NCBI GenBank assembly: GCA_032717465.1
Contig: CM064653.1
Span: 40,135,907-40,199,906 of the forward strand
From: Coenobita brevimanus
Taxonomy: Eukaryota; Arthropoda; Malacostraca; Decapoda; Coenobitidae
Reading direction: 5' to 3'
Length of the DNA: 64,000 nt
In this document: one piece after another, positions 11,937 to 24,084 of the stretch
Numbering within the stretch: the first letter of the stretch is position 1
Layout: the number at the start of each line of letters is the position of its first letter
Translations under genes and position numbers: made by a program
Notes under the pieces: model-generated
What the model was told of the DNA's origin: nothing
What the model saw: only the letters and a program-made list of their open reading frames with translations
The model's database searches: none

Positions 11937-12423
11937 TTAATCAATCAATCAATCATTTCCTGTGGCACCCCACGGGATGCATAGGGGCTCGATGAACTCT
12001 CTCCACCAATATTTGTCTTTTGCCATCTCCTTCAGGTCCCACCAACACTCCTCTCCTGCTTCTTTTTTCATTGTCCTCAACCAGGTTTCCCTCGGCCTAC
12101 CTCTACCTCTTCTTCCTCTAGCAGTCCACTCTGGGACATCCTGTATTAAACTGCCTTCTTTTCTGTATATGTGCCCCAGCCACTTCCAGCGAGACAGTCT
12201 CATATTCATTAACTGGTTCCACTCTCGTATTATCCCCTACTCTTTCATTTGTAACTCTGTCTTGCCACTTTACCCTAAGAATCCTTCTCAGTATTTTATT
12301 CTCAAGTCTTAATACTTTCTGATCTGTTGCAATTGTACTGTACCATGACTCATGCCCATAAATTAAAACTGGAAAAATAAAGGGGAAAAAAAATAAGTCC
12401 ATGTGCTTGAAGGTATCCTCCAT
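11937..12423 (-). mobile_element. LINE C-terminal fragment (first family), unit A
   Basis: Minus-strand pieces in two frames read LIYGHESW, then LENKILRRILRVKWQDRVTN, then SRWKWLGHIYRKEG, then RRGRGRPRETWLRTMKKEAG, then WREFIEPLC. This is the standard C-terminal end of RTE-like reverse transcriptases. The fragment has a frameshift and ends in an (ATTG)n tail at about 11937-11957. It abuts a second, different LINE on its upstream side. Confidence 0.75.
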
Positions 12424-13990
12424 TCATATTATAACAACTGGATTTGAATTGAAGTGGATTAAATGTTTGTAGGAAACAACTCCCAGGAAGTGAATTCCAG
12501 AGAGTAGTAGTTCTGGGGATAAATGAATTTTGATAAGCAGAGGTTCTGCATTGCGGGGGAGAGAGTGTGAATTCATGGGCGCTCCCAGCTGCCCGAGTAT
12601 TTCGGGAGAAAATGTGAAGGGGAGGAACAATTTGAAGCCAGTTCGTCTGAACACTTACGGTAAAAATATCTATAAAATAATGCTAAAGAAGCAACATCTC
12701 TACGAACTGATAATGGAGGAAGGTCTTGCGTGATGGTAGGATTATTGATTAATCTAATGGCTTTATTTTGAATATTGTCCAACTGCCTCAATACAACCGC
12801 TCCACATTCACTCCACAGTGGTGAACAGTATTCGATCTGAGAATGCACATGACTTTTGTATATTGTGGCCATCTGCTCGTCAGTGAAGAACTCACGAACT
12901 CTGTACATAAGTCCCAATTTTTGGAAGCATTTTTAGCAAGGGATTTAACATAAGTTGTCCAGCTTAGGTTGGGGTTTAGAGTATCATCTAGGATATCAAT
13001 TGTAGTGAATATGGGAATATTGACATCATTTAAAATTATGTGAGAGTCTGAGGGATTCTTTCTGTTGGAGAAATTAATGTATTTAGTTTTCTGAGCATTA
13101 AATGAGACCAGATTTGTTTGTCCCCATTGATTAATTTTAGAAAGGTCCTGGTTCAGAGAAACTGCTATGTTTATTTGGGAATTTATAATATGAAATTGTG
13201 TAAAGGAGGTACTAAATGTGAAAGAACTATGAAGGATCGAGTCATCAGCATAAGAGTTTATTGGGGGTTGTGAGTGACATAGGAGGTCATTTATATGAAT
13301 GAGAAAGAGGGTTGGCACCAAAGCTTATCCTTGGGGTACGCCAGCATTTATGGAATGAAACTGAGAATAAATACCATCTACCATGACCTGTATTTTTTTT
13401 ATTATGAAGGTAAGAAGAAATTAGAGGAACCAGTGATGCAAGGCCATAGTGTGACATCTTAGACAACAAGGCCGGTGCCATACTCTGTCAAATGCTTTTG
13501 ATATATCCAGTGCTATTGTGTGTGTTTCACAGTGTTGGTCTATTGTTTTGTTAATCTGATGGGTAAGGAGGCAAAGAATGTCTACAGTTGAACGTTCTTG
13601 TCTAAATCCATACTGCCAATCATTGATTAATGTATTGATTTCTAGATGCTTGATTATGTGTTTATTAATTAGCGTCTCAAAAACTTTGCCGAGAATGGAA
13701 GTTATTGCAATTGGTCTGTAGTTTGATGGATCAGAAGTTGCCCCTTTTTTAGGAACAGGATGGATATTTGCTTCTTTCCAAGAGGCTGGAAAACTTGAGG
13801 TACGGATGCATAAGCGGAAAAATTTTGCCAATACAGGAGCCAACACTGAGGAACAATTTTTAAATACCATTGAAGGAAATTCATGTGGACCAGTAGCTTT
13901 GTCTGGTGAGAGATTCTGTAATACAGAATGTTGATCACCCGAACCTTCTTTGCCCCATCAAGAGCGTAGGGGTGCCGAAATAGGGTACTT
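12424..13990 (-). mobile_element. Decayed CR1/Jockey-like LINE reverse transcriptase, unit A
   Basis: 5'-truncated, dead RT on the minus strand. In order: FPASWKEANIHPVPKKG and NYRPIAITSILGKVFE, then GFRQERSTVD, DISKAFDRVWH, the catalytic SYADDS (complement of about 13239-13254), and the C-terminal tail YKSHVHSQIEYCSPLWS, LFYRYFYRKCSDELAS and WNSLPG. Frame breaks near 13480, 13390, 12960 and 12600 show it is inactive. The same insertion is present in units B and C at matching positions, so it predates the amplification. It is absent beyond gene 4. Confidence 0.85.
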
Positions 13991-14463
13991 AGTCCTAACA
14001 CTTAAGACTAGAATGACCACCCTCACTGCCCTCTAGGTGGCATTATGTGAGCAAGAAACCCCAGCAATTGCTCAGATGCAGACCCTTGCAGGTCCTACAG
14101 GACAGGGGTCGGTCTTTTAACCGGGGACCATCGAGTCACTTTATTTTTCTCTTGTATGTTCGTGTTGCCTTTTTGGCATCGATGTACAGTACATAAATCA
14201 CACTAAAAGAATATCAATGTCTTGTCTGCACAGAAAAAAAAAAAAAAGGTAAAAAAGGGTCAGTCTTTTCACTGAGGGCCACCTAGAGCCACGTAACCCA
14301 ACCTAGCTTTGCATTTCTAGTGGTCCTGGGTGAAAAGACTCACGGTCTGACAGGAGTGCCTCAACCCACAAGACCACCACCTGGCGTCATTTCGTTAGGA
14401 CAATACCATCCAGTGTAGTAAATGGTTCTTGAGTTATGGGGAACAGTTTGGCTTGTTACAAAG
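13991..14463. repeat. Gene-free spacer with a foldback repeat, unit A
   Basis: AGTCTTTTCACTGAGGGCC (about 14265-14283) is nearly complementary to GGTCCTGGGTGAAAAGACT (about 14323-14341), so about 80 bp can fold into a hairpin. A related direct repeat, GGTCGGTCTTTTAACCGGGG, lies about 160 bp upstream. This is probably a small non-autonomous element. No gene is seen. It is conserved in B and C. Confidence 0.5.
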
Positions 14464-14910
14464 CAGGGCCGGCCCTGGAAGCTGCGGGGCCCAATTGGGA
14501 ACATTTTCGGTGGGGCCTCCAGGTTCACAGCCAAGGTCTGTAGAGTCATAGAGATATGAAGTCCCTGATAGACTTTATATCTTTATGGTCGAATGGAGAG
14601 CAATCAAAATGTACGCTTAAAAAGTGCATGTGAATAAATGGACTAAATAAATCTAAGCTACATTTTAATATAAATATGCATGCATGTCAGCCTAGACGTA
14701 ATAAAACAAAATGTGTAGATCACTTTTGAAAAGTAAATAGTTCTCTGTAAAACCTGCAATTTGGTGTTGGGTGTATGTTGCAATGTGTTGTTCTGTGTAC
14801 TTAACAAGATTAAAGTAGATTAGGCCTACGCTAGCTGCCTCGCACTGGGCCCTCATAAGAGTGGGGTCCAGTTGGGAGCATTTGTTCCAGTTGGCTTAAA
14901 TCTGGCCCTG
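14464..14910. mobile_element. hAT-like MITE with CAGGGCC ends, unit A
   Basis: Starts CAGGGCCGGCCCTGG and ends AAATCTGGCCCTG, giving a terminal inverted repeat CAGGGCC(G/A)G. The flanks (TTGCAAAG and TCGCTAAG, read in unit B) agree at 6 of 8 positions, as in an aged 8-bp target duplication. It is non-coding and about 447 bp long. The same copy is present in units B and C. Confidence 0.6.
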
Positions 14911-15001
14911 TCGCTAAGTTTAGTCACCTGAGAGCAGTAGTCCACTGAGTTAGTGGATGGCTAGTGTCCCTATTACAGTAGATGTCTCCTTCCCACCCCC
15001 A

Positions 15002-16007
15002 CCTGAAGAAAATAATCTTCCTGTCATAATGAAAACTAATATTACAGGAAAGGCAAGGGAAAGAAAATACAAGGTTTACTCACCACTTAACCCGTTCTGC
15101 CTGACGACATCTGTATATTAATTCTTGGTGCATCTAGACAATTTTTTTCTGTTTCGTGAACTTCTCGAATTGGAGGTATCAGGTATAGTCTTTATTAACC
15201 CCTTCAGTACGAGACGTGTTTTCCAAATTAAATAAAATTGTTGATAGGAAGCAAGAATAAACTGGACATCATCATAGTGAAAGGGTAAGCCACTTCACTC
15301 CAATGACATTCTATCACCGTCACCAAACGATTTTTTTTTTTTTTCTTGGGAAAGGTATTTTAAACTGAAGGATTTGAATATAACCTATTATAAATGCCTT
15401 TACTGTTAAGAGTATAGGTGGCGCTGACAAATAACCTTAAATGTGGTGGCACTGTGCACCGTAAGTGGAGCAGCTGCGGCGACGACTCGGGGAAACAAAC
15501 TTCTTATTTCCCTGCCGCTTCCCTTGGGAAGGATGCAAGTCCGACCCTGGCGAGGTGTATACCACAAGGGGGGCGCCGGATCCCTACACGGTGTATGTAC
15601 TGTACTGTACTGTACATGTAGGTTGACTTCACAAGCAATTGCTTACCTATGGTCGACGGGCCAGCTTAGCCAGACAGATCAAGGTTAAGCAGCAGCAACA
15701 CCTGATACTTTTATAGGTCTGTCTGAGGTTTAATAAAATCACTTGTCAGGCCTACCAATTGCTCCGACACGTCTTTTGGAGTACTTCCTGCTCCTGTGGA
15801 CTTTTTCCTACTGCAGAGAGATTTTATGAAATAGAGGAATTATATATACCCTCTACTAACCCCGTCATAACCAGTGTGAAGGTTGATTGAGGATACTCCC
15901 GCCTAACTCAAATGTCACCAGCTGCCCAGGCTTGCCAACCACTCCGATGCAACCTCCTCTTTTTTTCTTTTTTCTTTTTTCCCTCGGACACAAGGTCATT
16001 CAGAGTT
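15002..16007. repeat. Chimeric flank at the A/B junction (gene-4-like left part)
   Basis: This 1 kb matches the left flank of unit 4 (38500-39509) nearly base for base, while 3491-4434 is diverged. Right after it, from about 16071, the sequence instead matches unit A. The switch falls inside an identical tract at about 16008-16070. The part at 15418-15690 is a retroposon-like block ending in CAGCAGCAACACC. It includes a GTACT repeat (about 15596-15619) that is partly palindromic. No gene. Confidence 0.75.
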
Positions 16008-17087
16008 AAGTAATGTGCTTTTTTATAGTGTAAGCGGCGTTACTTTATCAACAGTTATCTCAGAGGTACAGTGGACATCTAAAGTCCTGTCACCATTCCT
16101 GATATACCCTCCATGCACATTAAAAGTGAATCTCCAACAACTAATACTGATGAATTTGTTTGGCCTCAGATCAGTGTCATAAGCGTTGTTAACTACAAAC
16201 AAAACACACTGATTTTACAAGTGTGTAGAGAGAGGCAGGGGGGTGGGAGACAACAGGACTTTTGATGCCTACCGTATTTGGAGAGGTGTATGTCTGAGAG
16301 TCGGCATGACAAGGCAAAATGGTACAGTCTGGTTCAAAAATCCACCAACTATTACACTGCATCTCCTTCGTACTTGGGCATGTTCATCGCTTCCCTCCCT
16401 GATGCATGATGTCAGAGAGAATCGTCCGTTGCCGTAGAAACATAAACAATCCTTCCTGAGTCTTACTAGCCAGCAGAGGATAGTGGGGAGTAGGAGAGGC
16501 GATTGGTTATGCTGACAAATTTTGACCGACTGTACAAGCAGTGATGCAACTCAAGGTCTCGAGTTGCCCGCAGTAACTTGTGAAGGGATTCTCAAACCTA
16601 TATACTGTACGATTGATTTCTTCTCGTAACACAAAAGTTTGATTTACAGGGGTGACAAGGAGACAGTAGAATGTTTATTAATTTATTTATTTTTTGGTGT
16701 TACGGTACTGAAAACAAATCTGTACGAGAGAGAAAGTGTCGTGGCTCAGACTTGCCACCTTTCGTTGTATAATGTACTTTGCATACCTTCACAACAATAA
16801 ATACTTCAATCTGTATTTTTTTTTTTTTTTTTGCTGAAGGACAACTGAAGGTGTGAGCAGAAACTTTGCATGCGATATCTCTAGCTTTTCTTGCAAATAA
16901 AAATCAGAATTCGGAGAGGAAACTTAAGATTGTTAGTAAATATCATCTTGCAATATTTCCCGTAATATTTTTGCGTGGGAAGAGGAAGAGATGTGGGATG
17001 ATTTTGCTTTGTCCCTTGTGTAGTCTTTCCCCATTAAAAAACCAAGTCTACCTTTGCCAGGAGTTGATGGTTTAAAGTCCCATCCAT

Positions 17088-17142
<55 letters not shown>

Positions 17143-18000
17143 AGTGTAAGTTGCCAAGTCAGTGTTTCTTCCGCTAGATGCACTACGTGTTACTTGTTTT
17201 TAGCCATAAAATTTAACATATAGCAAGAACTCTAGCTATATTTTCGAGCTATTTGCAGTTTTAGTGACATTCTTGATATTTGAGTCCCTTTTCTACAGTT
17301 TTCTTTCTGATTCACTAATGTTTCATGGCATATTAGCGGATTTTGTTGCAAGTTTAGCGTTTCGTGTGACTGTGGGTTCAACTCGGCTGCAGGCATCAGG
17401 CAGACAGCAGCTGTATTCATATCAGTATCGCTGTGCATCGAATACCATTAACTCTTGCTCTCTCACCTCTCAAAAGTACGTCAGATATTTACGTGACTAG
17501 TGCATGCTTACTCTGTGTGGTAAATATAAGTAAGTCTGTTGTTTTTAGATGGGAAAGTTGATTCAGTACTGTGAGACAGCTGGCCATTCTTTTTTTTTTT
17601 TTTTTTTTTTTTTTTCTATCAGATGATTTTCGCGATTTTGCAGCTTATTTCCCATATCTCAGTGGTAGACTTAGTGCCACGGCTCAACATCCTTCCCAAA
17701 GCACTTCATGACTAGCACCATACCTCTTAATCTTTGTTACAGGTCGGAATTGAAGAAGAGTTGACACTTTTACGCCACGTTACAGTGAACAGAACATACC
17801 AGTACATTGGTATAGATGCAAATATTACATTCACTGCCCATTGGACGATTAAGATTACCCTCTGGTGCTCCCGGAACTGACCTGAAGTTTGCAGAAAATA
17901 ACCCTGAAATATAGCAAACTTAAAAGTGAAATTTGCGTGTTTATAGTTAGAAACTCTTGTTTGTGCTGGGTTTGTGTGTATGTTTTTTTTTTATGCGTCT

Positions 18001-18440
18001 TGCTTACGTCAGGTTTATAATTTATATCAGTGTGTGAGATATTTGTCATAAAAGATCTTTTGTTTGCCTTTTGGGTTCGTGGTGCACCTTTAATTTTCTA
18101 CGATAACGATATTGTTTGTATTTATAGTCTTATTTACTTTATGTGCGTCTTTCCGACAGTTATTTTTATTTACGTCGTGAAACTTTTACTTGCGACAAAT
18201 ATTGTTTATGTTTACGTCATGTGCGTCCATTTCCACTATCAATACTGTTTACTTTTATTTTGTGTCATTTACCTCATAAGATTGTTTGTGTATAGTGCGT
18301 GTCTTATTTACGTCATAAGACTTGCGTACATTCGGCTTGTAGTTATTCCTACTTACGTTAGGGATTCACTGCATTATTTAATTTTGTCGTTTCTGTTTAT
18401 GGTAAGTGTGGTATATCGTAATTACGTCACAAATCTTCGT
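18001..18440. promoter_or_regulatory. Cluster of CRE-like ACGTCA sites upstream of kinase gene B (tentative)
   Basis: TTACGTCA-type motifs recur within about 440 bp, near 18004, 18172, 18212, 18310 and 18422. Partial forms such as CATAAG lie between them. The same cluster occurs in units A (about 6430-6740), C (about 29650-30260) and 4 (about 45410-46705). ACGTCA is the core of CREB/ATF sites, so a role in transcription is possible. A degenerate tandem repeat with a core like GTTTACGTCAT explains it equally well. Confidence 0.3.
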
Positions 18441-18569
18441 GTGCATCTTGTAATTAACGTAATAGATCTTGTTTATGTCTGTAGTGCATTTTTGTTTGTT
18501 AGATTGCTTTTTTTTTTTTTTTTTTTTTTTTTAGCTCCGATTCTTAGACTAAAATCTGATCCCCCCATC

Positions 18570-18621
<52 letters not shown>

Positions 18622-18670
18622 TCTTTTTGTTTGCATGCCTACCACGCGGATAACGCTGGGTGACCCTATA

Positions 18671-18711
<41 letters not shown>

Positions 18712-19078
18712 CATCCCTGTCTATATTCGGTGCAAGAGCATATGTTTGTTTTCTGTACATGTTTGTACTCGTATGTATGTATATTTTTGTCCCTGTTTCT
18801 CTACCGCTTATATTAAGTTGAGTAAAGCTGTATATCACTTAGATTACGCTGAATGAAGCCGTATGTCTGTATTTTTCTCAGGGTAACAGCTACTCAGTAT
18901 ACGTTGGGCAATGAAAAAACGGACGTGTGACCTATTTTACTAGGTACTTTGATAGTTCTTCGTTTTCCTGTCTTCAAATTCCTTCCGCCCTATCTGTTTA
19001 CTGTACTGGGAGACAAGGTGGTGATTATTGTTATTATAATGATGGTGATGGTGGTGCAGTAGCGCATTTGTTCTAGCT

Positions 19079-19408
19079 CAGTGGTTTCCAACCTGTGGGG
19101 CGTGCTCCCCTAGGGGGGCACGACAGGCTGGCTGGGGGGGGCGCGAGGACTTGATAAAGTGGGTAATTATATTTGAAAACTGTGAATTATAATGGAATTC
19201 AGTAATTTCAAAATATGGAGAAAATATTTCAGATATGAATCAGAAATCTAGTTATTTGAATATATTAACAATTTCAAAGATTAAGAATCTATGATCTATA
19301 TTGACATGCCAACTTTGACAGTAAAATACAGTATTTGAGGAAGGGTGGCGCAGGGAACGTGTCACTCAGTGAGAGGGGGCGAGAATTAGAAAAGGTTGGA
19401 AACCACTG
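19079..19408. mobile_element. hAT-type MITE, unit B
   Basis: Same insertion as in unit A, with CAGTGGTTTCCAACC ends. The left target copy reads TTCTAGCT (19071-19078) and the right one TTCTGGCC (19409-19416), which shows point decay after duplication. Confidence 0.85.
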
Positions 19409-20071
19409 TTCTGGCCTGACAAAGATCCGTACCCTTTTATCATCAAAGTTGATGGCCAGGTGTAGTCAGGTGGGAGGGTAAATTTGACTAGTAACCATGT
19501 AGACTTATTCCTGCTTCATAACAAAAGGCTATCGAATTGCACGCGACCAGCACTTAATATTCGAGTGACCGAGTATCATCAGATGAAGAAAAACCGGCCA
19601 TAGTGGTGTTGATGTGGTTGCAGTATACCGAGGCTAGGCTATCATTTCTGTCTAGTCACATACCAACTTCCCCACTTTTTGGCTCATCGCTGTTAATTTC
19701 TCGTAGTCACATAGCATTTTCATTTTTTGGCTAGTCTATTAAAATCCTCTAATGACAACTTTTTTTTTTTTTTTCGACACTTTGGCGGTGCTGTTCTTGG
19801 TAGTGCAGTTGCAGCTTAACTATGGATATGGGTATTAAATTTCCCTAATAACATTTCATCTGCTCCACTTTTTTACTTTTTTTTACATCATTCATGATAG
19901 TGATTTAATTTCCCCTAGACACATAGCAAGTTCCCCACATTTTGGCTGAATGATGGTAGTATTGGTAGTGGTTTAGTTGCAGTTGACCGAGGATTATACC
20001 TATTAAAATCCTCTACTCACGTAGCAGTTTCCCCGTCTCTCCCTCTTTTTTTCATTTTACTGTTCTTAACT

Positions 20072-20431
20072 CCCTCTTCTGTCTTTCTTTCCTTCATTCT
20101 TTCCACTTCCTTCAGCCTGTGGGTGACTCTACACAGAGTGACAAGCCAAATGGTTTCCTGTGCACCAGGGAACCATTTACTACGCTGGGTGGTAACCATA
20201 TAACCAAATTTTGGCGCCTGGTGGTTTAGTGGGTAATTATTGCACTCCAATTGGATTGAGCCGGTGAAAGTTTATATCCAAGGGGTAGTTGGGGTTGATT
20301 GCTCATGTAATGCCACTCAGGGATGAGTGAGGCTGGTCACTCTCATCTTAAATGTCGGGACCAACTGCCCAGCCCCGGGCTCCTACGCTCCTCATGGGAC
20401 AATGTAGGATTGGATGATGGATGGATGGATG
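20072..20431 (+). mobile_element. tRNA-like SINE, unit B
   Basis: Same insertion as in unit A, flanked by AACT (20068-20071 and 20432-20435). The A-box-like TGGTTTAGTGG and the (GATG)n tail are kept. Confidence 0.65.
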
Positions 20432-20606
20432 AACTACTACTTTTCTCTTAGTCAATAACGTTCCAACTTTGTCTCTTCCGTCTGCTAATCTCACCTAGTC
20501 ACATAACAACTTCCCTGTTCTGGCTCTTCTAGCTAATAATTTCCCCTATAACACCTTCCCACTTTTTGGCTCTTCCGTATTACTATTGGTGGTGGTGATG
20601 TTGCAG

Positions 20607-23341
20607 TGACAGAGCGGGGAGGCAGACCGAAGGATCCACTGACTCTCATCACGGAGGACCACTTGAGGGCGGCGCTAATGGCAGACAAAGGTGATGCCGC
20701 CCAGTTGTCCTCCTTCACCACCTCTGACTGCGTTGAGAAGGGTGACAACATGGCGACTGTTGTCACCAGGGTCCAGGTCCACTTCCAACAGGCCGGCCAA
20801 CAGAACCAGGTGTCATACGTGGTCAAATTAAACCCGTGTCGAGATGGTGCTCTGCCTGAGGAGTTTAACCGCTTGTTATTTGAGAAAGAAATCGACTTCT
20901 ACACCAAGATTGTCCCGGAACTGAACTCTGCTCTAACTGCTGCGGGGCTTGACGAAATAAAGGTGCCAAGGCTCGTCTACTCCTGTATGCAGCCCTTGAA
21001 TGAGCTTATCTTCCTGGAAGACCTAAGGCCAAGGGGGTTTGAGATGTATGACCGATATAAAGGGCAGGATGAAGCACACGTAAAGTTGGTCATGCAGGAG
21101 CTGGCCAGATTGCACGCCTCCTCGTACATCCTGCAGACGAGACTACCCAACCGCGACCTCACAGACAAGTACCTTTCACTCAAAAAGGACGTGTTGAACA
21201 TGAGCGAAGAAATGAAACAAACGTTCACCAGCATGATGGCCGGGAACTACGACAATACAGTAGTGATGCTGAGGAAGATTGAGGGGTACGAGAAGGTAGC
21301 GAAATGGGTCGAGGAGAATGCACTAAATTTCCTCGACATTATCCAGAAGCTGATCACTCGCGTCCCACCCTTTGAAGTCCTGTGCCACGGTGACTGCTGG
21401 AACAATAACATGCTTTTCAGGTAGGTTATTGTTTGTGATAGAGCTTTTTTCTTAGCTTATGTAGATCCCAAACCCCTTTCGGCTCAGGTTATCGCCAAAT
21501 TTAGTCAAAGGGTTGATTTGACTAGTAAGTGAGGGGACTGACTCTTGTATTATAAGTACAGGTAAGGCGTATAAAGGTTTGTGCAACCACGACTTAAGTG
21601 TTAAATGTATAGGAGTGGCCCAGTTCCGTCATTGTAAAGCAGACCAACCATACATCACGTAGGTTATTGAAGAGTATGAGAGAGCTCCCTGAGCGATGGA
21701 CTGAAATACCTTCCCACGAAACACATATTTATTATTTATTTTTTTTATTAGGAAGTGACTGAGGCACCAAATGAAGAAGGCATTACCCCGAGGCAGATAA
21801 AAAGCTGGCGGTATGGAGAGCCAGGGTTCTACTTGCATTAGCTTTAGAGACTCTGCTCCTGACCATCTTCCTTTGCTGACTTTTTTCAATGTTTCTGTAA
21901 TGTGGAGAGTAGTCCACCATACGCCTACAAACATAGCCCTCCAAGTATCTGCACCAGGTTACACGTATACTGTAGGATAACTGATCTTTCTTGATAATAA
22001 TGATAATATTATTGATTATGATGATGATATCACAGTATTAATATTTACAACAGCAACAAGAACTAAAACAACAGCAAGAATTACAATAATAATAATAGTA
22101 ATAACAAGTTGTTCAGGGCACAGGATACCTCGCCTGACAGTAGTTATTTTAGTGCTGTTAAATACTGATTCGTTACCGCCATTTAGTGTCAGTAAACAAT
22201 TAAAGTCGCAACTAACTTCATTTTCAACTTGCCCTGTGAAACTTTTAATAGAGTTTACGGTAATGGCAGAACTAATTTCACATTCAAGAACTCGTCTGGT
22301 GAAACCCCTTGACCTTGCACTTCACCTTTCAAAGTTGAAGACATTGCCTTCACAGTTAAATTAGTTCCTTTTGGGACCAGTGGCCACATATCCTGAAGGC
22401 TTCATGTAATTTCATTCAACCATTTTTCCGTAATGTTGCTAATAAACAAACAAACAGACTCGACCAACAACCGTATCTTGCTGGACTCCGTCCAGGCAAG
22501 GTAATAAAAATAGTAATAATAATAACTACTTACCTGTTTACTTACTGTGTCGCCACAGTAAGGAAGCATCACCATAGGTACGTTTTATATTTGTCTCAGT
22601 AACTGGATAACTGTTTGCTTAACTGTAACCCTATTCTTTTCACTTAATGAGAGGGACCAGAGGTATATTCCTGTAAAGTTACAGCATTACCACTTTTGTG
22701 GTTTTCTCTAAAACGTGTTACAAAGAAAACCTTGAGCAGATTTGAATTCGGTACTTTCCATTAGGCCAAATGAAAAATATTAAGCCAAAATTCTCAGCAA
22801 ACTTTTTTATAATTGGATTTTCAACCAAATAAAAAAATTACAGTGTCTAAATGTTGACATGTGCCTCCTGTCCTAAAGGTACAATGACGACGGCACACCA
22901 GCTGAAGTTATGCTACTGGACCACCAGGGATCGCGCGTTGCCTCCCCCGCCACGGACCTCAGCTACTTCTTCTTCACCAGCGTGTCGTCAGATGTCAGGA
23001 GGCCAAATTTGGACTCCTTCCTGACCGGCTACTACTGTACCTACAAAAGCGTCATCCAAGCGGGTGGTGCGGAGATGCCGTTCAGCATGTCGGAGCTCCG
23101 GCAGGAGTTTCGGGATAAGATGGCGTATGGCCTTATGTTTGCCTTGATAATATTGCCTTTGTTAATGACCGATCCTGCTGATGGTCCCGGCGCTGAGGAG
23201 GTACTGGCCAAGGACACCAAGGCGAAACTGGAGGCCTGGCGGGAGCAGCACTTCAAGGACATCATGCTGAAGAACCCCCTAGTACGAACTCGCTTCTTGG
23301 ATACACTAGACGACATGGTGGAGGCGGGGGTTATAGTTTAG
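20607..23341 (+). CDS. EcKinase / CHK-like kinase, gene B (two visible coding exons)
   Basis: Exon 1 is 20607-21420 and exon 2 is 22879-23341, with the same acceptor (TTGCAG), donor (GTAGGT) and phase as gene A; the prediction is 425 aa. It keeps every family landmark: KGDN, Lys74, FLEDL, HGDCWNNN at 261-268 and Asp286 in LLDHQ. It differs from gene A at only a few residues: Lys9 for Arg, Gln57 for Lys, SALTAAG for SSLIASG, YILQ for YVLQ, SYFF for SCYF, and QAGG for QACG. Both exons are open, so it is probably functional or very young. It shares with gene A the derived IEGYEKV, where genes C and 4 have IGGYEKV. Substrate unknown. Confidence 0.88.
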
Positions 23342-23614
23342 TGTGAATGTGAGCTCATATACTTTTTTGTTTTAATAATAGGGGAGTAATTTTCTCTTCA
23401 CTTAGTGGAACTGCTGCTTTCCTTGGTCTTTCTACAAAAACTAAGTGTAGCCATGACTGACCTAGTGATAGGTTTGTTAGTGAATCTTGGTGGAGAGAGA
23501 GAGAGAGAGAGAGAATCAATTCCCAGACATCTCTGAGAATTCCATATATATGAATTATTACCTTTATATATATATATATATATAGATAGATAGATAATGA
23601 ATGGAGGAAGGAAA

Positions 23615-24084
23615 AATAATCAATCAATCAATCAATCAGTCATTTCCTGTGGCACCCCACGGGATGCATAGGGGCTCGATGAACTCTCTCCACCAATATT
23701 TGTCTTTTGCCATCTCCTTCAGGTCCCACCAACACTCCTCTCCTCAACCAGGTTTCCCTCGGCCTACCTCTACCTCTTCTTCCTCTAGCAGTCCACTCTG
23801 GCACATCCTGTATTAAACTGCCTTCTTTTCTGTATATGTGCCCCAGCCACTTCCAGCGAGACAGTCTCATATTCATTAACTGGTTCCACTCTCGTATTAT
23901 CCCCTACTCTTTCATTTGTAACTCTGTCTTGCCACTTTACCCTAAGAATCCTTCTCAGTATTTTATTCTCAAATCCTTTCTGATCTGTTGCAATTGTACT
24001 GTACCATGACTCATGCCCATAAATTAAAACTGGAAAAATAAAGGGGAAAAAAAATAAGTCCATGTGCCTGAAGGTATCCTCCAT
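23615..24084 (-). mobile_element. LINE C-terminal fragment (first family), unit B
   Basis: Same fragment as 11937-12423. It ends in an (ATTG)n tail (about 23616-23637) and keeps RRGRGRPRETWLR. About 20-25 bp are missing near 23743 compared with A and C, which is a B-only deletion. Confidence 0.75.

Larger units (their letters stand above)
4435..16007. repeat. Tandem segmental duplication, unit A
   Basis: First of three near-identical units (period about 11.57 kb to unit B). Order: non-coding left DNA (4435-7409), hAT MITE (7410-7740), gene-free DNA, SINE (8411-8770), kinase gene (8946-11682), two LINE fragments on minus (11937-13990), hairpin repeat, hAT-like MITE (14464-14910), then the chimeric flank 15002-16007. 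Microsatellites CA (5533-5581), TG (6882-6907) and CT/GT (6970-7030) sit at the same places in every unit but differ in length. Compared with B and C, unit A lacks about 100 bp near 6565. Short ORFs shared by the units reflect recent copying, not selection. Confidence 0.85.

Noticed and set aside
12424..13990. Active retrotransposon in the repeated units
   Set aside because: All three copies have frameshifts, lack an endonuclease and are 5'-truncated at the same place, so they multiplied by segmental duplication and not by transposition.
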